NCBI GenBank assembly: GCA_046262315.1
Contig: JBHEMZ010000104.1
Span: forward strand, 1-6,994
From: JACVRM01 sp046262315
GTDB taxonomy: Bacteria; Actinomycetota; Thermoleophilia; Gaiellales; Gaiellaceae
DNA: 6,994 nt
Direction: 5' to 3'
The position numbers were made by a program, and so were the translations under genes. Below the pieces are notes generated by a model. It was given only the letters and a program-made list of their open reading frames with translations. It was not told where the DNA came from and searched no databases. Every line of letters begins with the position of its first letter. Positions within the stretch are counted from its first letter, which is position 1. Of the stretch, positions 1 through 4,665 are shown in pieces.

Positions 1-800
1 TGGTGGTCGTGGGCGCGGATCCCGAGGGCTCGATCTACTCGTCGCCGCGTGTCTATCCGTACCTCGTCGAGGGGATCGGGGAAGACTTCTGGCCGGAGAC
101 CTACGACCCTTCGCTCGTCGACGAGTACGTGACCGTCTCCGACCGGGACTCCTTCCGCACGGCCAGGGGGATGGCGCGTGAGGAGGGCCTGCTGGTCGGA
201 GGCTCGGGCGGCACCGCCGTCTACGCGATGCTGCAGGTGGCGAAGCGCTTCGGCCCCCAGGCGACGCTCGTCACGCTCATTCCCGACGGCGGGCGGGCCT
301 ACCTCTCCAAGTTCTACGACGACAACTGGATGCTCGAGTACGGCTTCCTGGAACGCAAGGCGCCGGTACCGACCGTGGAGGAGGTGCTCGAGGTGAAGCG
401 CTCCGAGGAGCCCGGCGTGCCCCAGCTTGTCGCAGTCGAGTCGAACGAGAAGCTCGGTCGCGCCATCGAGCTGATGCAGCGCTACTCGATCTCACAGCTG
501 CCGGTGGTGCGCCACGGGCCGGCCGAATCGCTCGCCGACCTCGTCGGCTCGCTCCAGGAGCGCGGCCTGCTTGACCGAATCTTTCGCAACCCCGACGCGC
601 TCAACGAGGAGGTGGCGGCCGCGATGGGGCCGCCACTCGCCGCCGTCGAGGCCGACGAGTCGATCGACGAGGTCTTCTCGCGCCTCGACGGCAGCCCGGC
701 CGTCGTCGTGGTCGCGCCGGGAGGGCGGCCGGCTGGGATGCTGACGCGCTCCGACCTGCTCGAGTTCCTCGCCCACCACCGCGGCGACGCAATCCGCTAA
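1..800 (+). CDS. cbs: Cystathionine beta-synthase, 3' part (partial)
   Basis: This is the C-terminal 265 residues of a PLP-dependent cystathionine beta-synthase, which joins homocysteine and serine into cystathionine in the cytoplasm. The reading frame is open at the window edge (first full codon at base 3), so the true start and the PLP lysine lie upstream; actinobacterial homologues are about 460 residues. Visible residues 1-120 are the end of the fold-type II catalytic domain. They include the EGLLVGGSGGTA stretch (61-72), matching the glycine-rich loop that contacts the PLP ring, and PDGGRAYLSKFYDDNWM (95-110). A pair of CBS domains follows, roughly 140-195 (QLVAVESNEKLGRAIELM, QLPVV) and 212-258 (LAAVEADESIDEVF, GMLTRSDLLEFL). 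CBS domains often bind adenosyl ligands and regulate activity, but ligand binding here is not shown. It ends with TAA, 24 bases before the next gene on the same strand. The gamma-acting partner enzyme lies downstream at 2555. Identification is firm. Confidence 0.93.
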   Translation, partial: VVVGADPEGSIYSSPRVYPYLVEGIGEDFWPETYDPSLVDEYVTVSDRDSFRTARGMAREEGLLVGGSGGTAVYAMLQVAKRFGPQATLVTLIPDGGRAYLSKFYDDNWMLEYGFLERKAPVPTVEEVLEVKRSEEPGVPQLVAVESNEKLGRAIELMQRYSISQLPVVRHGPAESLADLVGSLQERGLLDRIFRNPDALNEEVAAAMGPPLAAVEADESIDEVFSRLDGSPAVVVVAPGGRPAGMLTRSDLLEFLAHHRGDAIR

Positions 801-824
801 ACGGCCTCCCGCGTAAGAGAGGAC

Positions 825-1250
825 GTGACCCCCCGCGCCGCCGCCGTCCTCGCCGCCGCTCTGCTCGCACTCGCCGGCTGCGGCGGAAACGACGATGAAG
901 GCGACAGCGGCGAGCCTCGCGGTTCGTCCATCAAGACGATCCAGATCTCCGAGACCGACTTCAAGCTCGATCCGTCGACCGTGAACGTCGACGAGCCGGG
1001 TGTGTACACGCTGCACGTCGTCAACGACGGCGACGCGACGCACGCGCTCGAGGCGGAGGGCGAGGGCCTCGAGACCGAAACCGCCGAGCTCGGCCCGGGA
1101 GAGTCCGCTGACCTGAAGGTCGAGCTGAAGGACGGCGAGTACGAGCTCTACTGCCCGGTCGGCGACCACAAGGACCGAGGCATGACGGGTAGCGTCACCG
1201 TCGGTGGCGGCGGCGGGACGACCGAAGAGAGCAGCAGCTCCACGTACTGA
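825..1250 (+). CDS. Cupredoxin-like lipoprotein (type I copper site)
   Basis: This 141-residue protein has a lipoprotein signal peptide: a short start with one arginine, an Ala/Leu-rich core, and lipobox LAGC (16-19) with the lipidated Cys19. It should be anchored on the outer face of the cytoplasmic membrane. After an acidic linker (20-34), residues 37-127 form a beta-rich cupredoxin-like domain. A complete type I copper ligand set is visible: His73 in DATHAL, then Cys110, His115 and Met120 in CPVGDHKDRGM. That C-x4-H-x4-M spacing resembles azurin and plastocyanin loops. A Gly/Thr/Ser tail (127-141) looks disordered. It could carry electrons or bind copper; which one cannot be decided. GTG at 825 is the only start between the upstream in-frame stop (798) and the signal peptide. 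GAGAGG (817-822) sits only 2 bases upstream, closer than usual for a ribosome binding site. It may be co-transcribed with cbs, since no clear promoter is seen in the 24-base gap. Confidence 0.8.
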   Translation: MTPRAAAVLAAALLALAGCGGNDDEGDSGEPRGSSIKTIQISETDFKLDPSTVNVDEPGVYTLHVVNDGDATHALEAEGEGLETETAELGPGESADLKVELKDGEYELYCPVGDHKDRGMTGSVTVGGGGGTTEESSSSTY

Positions 1251-1270
1251 GCGGCTCGAGCAGGCGGAGT

Positions 1271-1285
1271 CGCGCCCGCGGCGCG
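1271..1285 (+). other. Short GC hairpin between two genes
   Basis: CGCGCC (1271-1276) and GGCGCG (1280-1285) can pair around a 3-base loop in the 48-base gap between the lipoprotein stop and the glycosylase start. No T-tract follows, so it is not a classical intrinsic terminator. It may be chance in DNA this GC-rich. Confidence 0.25.
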
Positions 1286-1298
1286 CGAAGCGTGTCAG

Positions 1299-2429
1299 GT
1301 GACCGTCACCATTGCCAGGCTGCGGCGACTCGCGGTCGCGCAACAGAACTTTCAGGGACGGCCGCGGCGGGCGAGCGACGACGATGTTGCGACCGTGATC
1401 TCGCGGCTGTCGTGCGTCCAGCTCGATCCACTGACGGTCGTCGAGCGCACCCACCGGGTCGTACTATCGGGGCGGGCCGGCGACTACCGTCGCGGAGCGA
1501 TTGGCCGCCTCTTCGGCGCAGGGCAGATCTTCGAGCACTGGGCGCACGAACGCTGCCTCCTGCCCATCGACGCCTACCCGCTGCTGCGCAAGCGGATGCG
1601 CGAGCCGGGTCGCTGGCAGAGCCACCGGCGCGTCCTCGCAGAACACCCGCGGCTCGTGGAGGAGGTGCGCGGGCGCATCCGCGTCGAGGGCGCCCTTCCG
1701 TCACGGGCCTTCGAGGGGGCACGCGATCCGAACACGCTCTCGAAGCCGGCCACCGCCGTCCTCGACGCGCTCTGGGACGCAGGCGAGCTTGTGATCGCGA
1801 GCAGGTCCGGCGGGGAGCGGGCGTTCGACCTGTCCGAGCGTGTCATCCCCAGGCGGTGGCTCGACGCGCCCGAGCCGTCGGAGTCCGAACGGCTACGCGC
1901 GCTGGCGCTGCGGGCGGTGCGCGCGCGGGGAGTGTTGAGCGAGGCGGCGATCCGCGAGCACTGGCGGTTGAAGGGCGGGCGCTCGCTCCTCCAACCGCAA
2001 CTCGACGCCCTGGTCGCGGAAGGCGTGCTCGGGGAGCTCCGCCCGGACGACGGCGGCGCGCCCGTGTACGTGCCCGCCGACGCGGACCTCGACACGGAGG
2101 ATGCCGGCGCCACCGTGCTCCTGTCACCGTTCGACAACCTCCTCTGGGACCGCGATTTCACGGAGCGGCTCTTCGGATTCCGGCACCTGATCGAGACCTA
2201 CAAGCCCGCGCCGCGGCGCGTGTACGGCTACTACGTACTGCCATTTCTCTGGCGCGACCGGATCGTGGCGAGGGCGGATCTCAAGGCTGACCGGAAAGCC
2301 GGTGTCCTGCGCCTCCTCGCGCTGCACGTCGAGCCGGGCGTCCGCCGGACGGCGTCGTTCGAAGCGGCGTTCGAGCGCGCGCTGGCCCGGCTGGCGCGGA
2401 CGGTCGGGGTGAGGCCGGTCGCCGGGTGA
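1299..2429 (+). CDS. AlkZ/YcaQ-type winged-helix DNA glycosylase
   Basis: The 376-residue protein matches the HTH_42 (AlkZ/YcaQ) family, whose studied members excise alkylated bases and unhook DNA interstrand crosslinks in the cytoplasm. Near the N-terminus, Gln41-Leu42-Asp43 (CVQLDPLTVVERTH) fits the catalytic Q-phi-D form seen in YcaQ, as opposed to Q-phi-Q of AlkZ. Other family hallmarks are FEHWAHERCLLPIDAYPLL (78-96) and winged-helix segments around 150-245. The C-terminal part has LLSPFDNLLWDRDFTERLF (274-292) and ETYKPAPRRVYGYYVLPF (299-316), then DLKADRK. Length is typical, so the gene looks intact. The GTG start at 1299 gives the expected N-terminus (TIARLRRLAVAQQNF), but no strong Shine-Dalgarno precedes it and the exact start is less certain than the family. 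It lies 48 bases after the lipoprotein gene, possibly in the same transcript. The stop (2427-2429) is followed by a 125-base non-coding region. Substrate preference (crosslinks or monoadducts) is unknown. Confidence 0.85.
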   Translation: MTVTIARLRRLAVAQQNFQGRPRRASDDDVATVISRLSCVQLDPLTVVERTHRVVLSGRAGDYRRGAIGRLFGAGQIFEHWAHERCLLPIDAYPLLRKRMREPGRWQSHRRVLAEHPRLVEEVRGRIRVEGALPSRAFEGARDPNTLSKPATAVLDALWDAGELVIASRSGGERAFDLSERVIPRRWLDAPEPSESERLRALALRAVRARGVLSEAAIREHWRLKGGRSLLQPQLDALVAEGVLGELRPDDGGAPVYVPADADLDTEDAGATVLLSPFDNLLWDRDFTERLFGFRHLIETYKPAPRRVYGYYVLPFLWRDRIVARADLKADRKAGVLRLLALHVEPGVRRTASFEAAFERALARLARTVGVRPVAG

Positions 2430-2477
2430 AAAAGGACCCACATTCGGCACTCCCACGTGACACCTGGCCTGATATAG

Positions 2478-2490
2478 GGGGTCTGACCCC
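2478..2490. repeat. 13-base palindrome, REP-like candidate
   Basis: GGGGTC, a single T, then GACCCC form a perfect 13-base inverted repeat in the gap upstream of the gamma-synthase gene. Palindromes of the GGGGTC-N-GACCCC type are, to my recollection, often dispersed in bacterial genomes. Only one copy is seen in this window, so repeat status is inference. It has no T-tract, and a 1-base loop makes a protein-binding or dispersed-repeat role likelier than a terminator. Confidence 0.35.
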
Positions 2491-2502
2491 GCCTGTCGGC
2501 CA

Positions 2503-2514
2503 CGGACCTGTCCG
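2503..2514. promoter_or_regulatory. 12-base dyad upstream of metB-like gene
   Basis: CGGAC and GTCCG flank a 2-base centre (CT), forming a near-perfect dyad that ends 28 bases before the proposed -10 box of the gamma-synthase gene. A 2-base centre cannot form a hairpin loop without opening pairs, so a dimeric regulator site is the more natural reading. No regulator is encoded nearby, and the arms are short enough to occur by chance. Confidence 0.25.
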
Positions 2515-2542
2515 CGAGAACCTGACGGGGGCGGCGCGTCCG

Positions 2543-2548
2543 TACACT
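2543..2548 (+). promoter_or_regulatory. -10 box of a leaderless-type promoter
   Basis: TACACT fits the actinobacterial TANNNT -10 pattern and ends 6 bases before the GTG at 2555, so transcription would begin at or next to the start codon. Leaderless mRNAs with this geometry are common in actinobacteria. No Shine-Dalgarno is seen before this GTG, which agrees. The best -35 candidate is CTGACG (2522-2527), with a short 15-base spacer, so the -35 is weak. Confidence 0.5.
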
Positions 2549-2554
2549 CTGAGC

Positions 2555-3706
2555 GTGGACTTCGAGACGCGCGCCATCCACGAGGGGCAGGAGCCAGACC
2601 CCGCGACGGGCGCCGTCACGGTGCCGATCTACCAGACGTCGACGTTCGTCCAGGAAGAGGTCGGCGTCCACAAGGGTTACGACTACTCGCGCACCGGCAA
2701 TCCGACGCGCACCGCCCTCGAGCTGTGCCTCGCCTCGCTCGAAGGCGCCGAGCACGGCGTTGCTTTCTCGTCCGGGCTAGGGGCCACCACGACGCTCATG
2801 CACCTCGTCTCGCCGGGCGAGCACGTCGTCTGCGTGAACGACGTCTACGGCGGCGTCTACCGAATGTTCTCGCAGGTGTACGAGCCGAAGGGCTACCGCT
2901 TCACGTTCCTGTCAGCCGAAGAGATCGGCGCAAGCCTCGCGGATCACCTCGATGAGCGCACGCGCATCGTCTGGCTCGAGACGCCGACGAACCCGCTGCT
3001 CAACGTGGTGGACATCCGCGGCGCCGCGGATGCAGCCCACGCGGCCGGCGCGATCGTGGTGGTCGACAACACGTTCGCGAGCCCGTACCTCCAGCAGCCG
3101 CTCGACCTCGGCGCGGACGTCGTGCTGCACTCGACGACCAAGTACCTGGGCGGCCATTCCGACGTGGTCGGCGGCTTCGTCGCGACGAACGACCCCACGA
3201 TCGCGGAGCGCCTGCGCTTCCTCCAGAAGTCGCTGGGCGCGGTTCCCGGACCCTTCGACTCCTGGCTCGTCCTGCGCGGAGTGAAGACGCTCGCGGTGCG
3301 GATGCGCCAGCAGTGCGAGAACGCCCGCGCGGTGGTCGAGTTCCTCGGGGGCCACGAGACAGTCGAGAAGGTGCTCTATCCGGGACTGCCGGATCATCCT
3401 GGCCACGAGATCGCGCGGCGTCAGATGCGCGACTTCGGCGGCATGATCTCGTTTCTCGTCTCCTCCGAGGAGGAGGCTGTGGGCCTCGTCGCACGCACCA
3501 AGATCTGGAAGCTGGCGGAGTCGCTCGGCGGCGTCGAGAGCCTGATCGAGCACCCGGCTCGCATGACGCATGCCTCTACGGCCGACGCGCCCTTTGCGGC
3601 GCCGAAGAACCTGGTGCGGCTGTCGGTCGGCATCGAGTCGGCCGGCGACCTGATCGAGGACCTCGCGGCCGCGCTCGTGCGCTCGACCGCGGCAGCGGGC
3701 GCATAG
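2555..3706 (+). CDS. metB: Cystathionine gamma-synthase / gamma-lyase
   Basis: This 383-residue protein belongs to the Cys/Met metabolism PLP-enzyme family. Members either make cystathionine from an acylated homoserine and cysteine (MetB) or split it into cysteine, 2-oxobutyrate and ammonia (gamma-lyase). Seen in order: PIYQTSTF (24-31), YSRTGNPTR (44-52), the phosphate-binding SSGLGA (72-77), Asp171 in VDNTFASP facing the PLP ring, PLP lysine Lys196 in HSTTKYLGGHSD, and SLGGVESLIEHPARMTHAS (323-341). Length is normal and no key residue is missing. The frame stays open back to 2426, but the extra 43 residues are unlike the family. GTG 2555 gives the canonical DFETRAIHEGQEPDPATGA beginning and has a well-placed -10 box. 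With cbs just upstream, a cysteine-forming gamma-lyase role in reverse transsulfuration is plausible. Sequence alone does not separate this from gamma-synthase, and such enzymes can do both. The symbol follows actinobacterial usage. Confidence 0.92.
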   Translation: MDFETRAIHEGQEPDPATGAVTVPIYQTSTFVQEEVGVHKGYDYSRTGNPTRTALELCLASLEGAEHGVAFSSGLGATTTLMHLVSPGEHVVCVNDVYGGVYRMFSQVYEPKGYRFTFLSAEEIGASLADHLDERTRIVWLETPTNPLLNVVDIRGAADAAHAAGAIVVVDNTFASPYLQQPLDLGADVVLHSTTKYLGGHSDVVGGFVATNDPTIAERLRFLQKSLGAVPGPFDSWLVLRGVKTLAVRMRQQCENARAVVEFLGGHETVEKVLYPGLPDHPGHEIARRQMRDFGGMISFLVSSEEEAVGLVARTKIWKLAESLGGVESLIEHPARMTHASTADAPFAAPKNLVRLSVGIESAGDLIEDLAAALVRSTAAAGA

Positions 3707-3724
3707 GGCTCATCGACTTTCGCG

Positions 3725-3754
3725 GGAACTTCCGGCCGGCCGCCGGTGTAGGTA
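3725..3754 (+). promoter_or_regulatory. Possible ECF-type promoter and weak RBS
   Basis: The 53-base gap after the gamma-synthase gene contains GGAACT (3725-3730), resembling the GGAAC -35 element of many ECF sigma factors. GGTGTAGG about 15 bases further on could hold the -10, but it does not match a known consensus well. TAGG (3749-3752) lies 7 bases before the ATG at 3760 and is the only ribosome binding site candidate. GGAAC-TTCC (3725-3733) and GGCCGGCC (3734-3741) are also palindromic, so the GGAAC match could be incidental. Confidence 0.2.
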
Positions 3755-3759
3755 GATCG

Positions 3760-4380
3760 ATGCGGCGAACACCTTTCGTGATCTGCGCCTTCCTGACTGT
3801 CGCGATGACGCTCGTTCCCGGCGTGCAGGCGAAGGGCCCCACGAAGGCAACAATCGAGGGGCCCGGTCTCCAGGGTTCGATCCAGTTCACCGGCAACTCA
3901 GAGTCGGAGCAGCTTTCGCGCTTCGGCGAGTTCGCGGAGGCGGTCGGGTTCTTCCCCGGGGCGTTCGGCCAGGCGCCGAGCCCGATGCTCGCCGGACGGC
4001 CGCGGGGCGACCTCGGGCCGAGGTACACGATCACCTGGCGCGTCCCGACCGGCGCCGGCGCCGACTCGATCCACCAAGACGTCTATCCATACGCCTCGCA
4101 CGGGACCGTCAGCTTCATGCCGGCCGGGCAGCCGTTCTTCGGAACGCAGCGCACGCGCGGCGGGTGGTACCAGGCCGCTCCAACAGTGAAGCAGACCCTC
4201 GTGGCGCTCGGCCTGCCAGCGACGCGTCCGAAGACGGACGGCCGTCGCGACCGAGCGGCGGCGATCGGCCTGGGCGGGGCGGCAGTCGTGCTGCTAGCCG
4301 TCCTCGGCGTGGCCACGATTCGCCGACGGCCTCGCGCGCGCCGAGCGCCCCACGACACGACCGCGAACGCCGGCGGGTAA
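3760..4380 (+). CDS. Secreted, membrane-anchored protein of unknown function
   Basis: I cannot assign a function. The 206-residue product begins with a signal peptide (MRR, hydrophobic core 6-21, likely cleavage after VQA at 22-24). An extracytoplasmic domain (about 25-160) follows, then a linker with KTDGRRDR. Next comes one membrane helix (about 166-187) and an Arg-rich tail (RRRPRARR, 188-195), which predicts type I topology with the domain outside. The domain has segments that look conserved in style: LQGSIQFTG (37-45), AVGFFPGAFGQAPSPML (61-77), GDLGPRYTITWRVP (83-96), IHQDVYPYA (104-112), FMPAGQPFFG (119-128) and RGGWYQA (133-139). It has no cysteine after the signal peptide and no obvious catalytic motif. 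The frame is open upstream to 3313, inside the previous gene, but ATG 3760 gives the signal peptide and is clearly preferred. Its last codons overlap the tail of a broken GNAT gene on the other strand. Confidence 0.75.
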   Translation: MRRTPFVICAFLTVAMTLVPGVQAKGPTKATIEGPGLQGSIQFTGNSESEQLSRFGEFAEAVGFFPGAFGQAPSPMLAGRPRGDLGPRYTITWRVPTGAGADSIHQDVYPYASHGTVSFMPAGQPFFGTQRTRGGWYQAAPTVKQTLVALGLPATRPKTDGRRDRAAAIGLGGAAVVLLAVLGVATIRRRPRARRAPHDTTANAGG

Positions 4381-4565
4381 TCCGCTCGACCGCGCAGCGG
4401 CGCGACGTAGCCGGAGAGCCAATCGCCACTCAGACCTCGTCGCGCACGCGGTCGCTCGGCGGCTCGATGCCGAGCGACCGCGCGGGCTCGAACCCGAAGC
4501 GCGGCCGGTACCAGGGTGGCCAGCACGACGACGAGGGGCTCGCCGGCCGCATTGGCGGATGGCAC
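4365..4565 (-). pseudogene. Broken C-terminal part of a GNAT acetyltransferase
   Basis: The minus strand keeps three consecutive pieces of a GNAT N-acetyltransferase C-terminus, split over two frames. First, SANAAGEPLVVVL (about 4559-4521) matches the usual AAGEPLVVVLGHP strand. Second, after a shift of about 2 bases near 4513-4521, WYRPRFGFEPARSLGIEPP (4513-4457) matches the YPRFGFEPA motif, continuing to DEV and a TGA at 4432-4430. Third, after another shift, LSGYVAPLRGRADYPPAF (4420-4365) matches the family's usual ending. The N-terminal half, including the acetyl-CoA binding loop, is not recognisable upstream, and no usable start is seen. Loss of the N-terminus together with two frame changes points to decay; indel errors in the assembly are the alternative for the shifts. 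The tail runs into the last codons of the convergent gene at 3760. The substrate is unknown. This remnant accounts for most of the 285-base gap between the flanking genes. Confidence 0.6.
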
Positions 4566-4611
4566 ACAATCGGCACAGCCGCGTGCGCCACCCCTCGATA
4601 GCGTTCCGGTA

Positions 4612-4640
4612 GGGGGCCTTTTGCGCCCCCCAAGGGGCGC
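4612..4640 (+). repeat. Two overlapping, mutually exclusive hairpins
   Basis: GGGGGC (4612-4617) can pair with GCCCCC (4625-4630) across a 7-base loop. Alternatively, GCGCCCC (4623-4629) can pair with GGGGCGC (4634-4640) across a CCAA loop. The two stems share the same C-run and cannot form together. Neither is followed by a T-tract on either strand, so they are not typical intrinsic terminators. The second ends 13 bases before the -10 box of the MBL gene and covers the place where a -35 would lie, so a regulator-binding role is possible. The MBL transcript itself, if leaderless, would not contain them. Confidence 0.35.
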
Positions 4641-4653
4641 GCGCGTCTATTAG

Positions 4654-4659
4654 TACGAT
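4654..4659 (+). promoter_or_regulatory. -10 box of a leaderless-type promoter
   Basis: TACGAT fits TANNNT and ends 6 bases before the GTG at 4666, exactly the geometry seen for the gene at 2555. There is no Shine-Dalgarno before this GTG. No recognisable -35 hexamer lies 16-18 bases upstream, where the sequence is CAAGGGG-like. This promoter would serve the MBL hydrolase and the overlapping MFS gene. Confidence 0.5.
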
Positions 4660-4665
4660 CGCCGC

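Noticed and set aside
492..1454. Long minus-strand open frame of 320 codons
   Set aside because: It lies antisense to cbs, the lipoprotein and the start of the glycosylase, all with clear family features. Its product has no recognisable motif; long antisense frames are expected at this GC content.
2426..2554. N-terminal extension of the gamma-synthase starting at GTG 2426
   Set aside because: The 43 extra residues are unlike the family and would translate the palindromes. GTG 2555 gives the normal N-terminus and has a well-placed -10 box.
2430..2554. SAM or other riboswitch before the metB-like gene
   Set aside because: The likely transcription start is at the start codon, leaving no leader RNA, and no multi-helix riboswitch pattern is visible.
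3313..3759. Extended open frame upstream of the membrane protein
   Set aside because: It overlaps most of the gamma-synthase 3' half out of frame, and ATG 3760 begins a clean signal peptide.
4612..4630. Intrinsic terminator for the upstream gene
   Set aside because: The stem is good but no T-tract follows on either strand.
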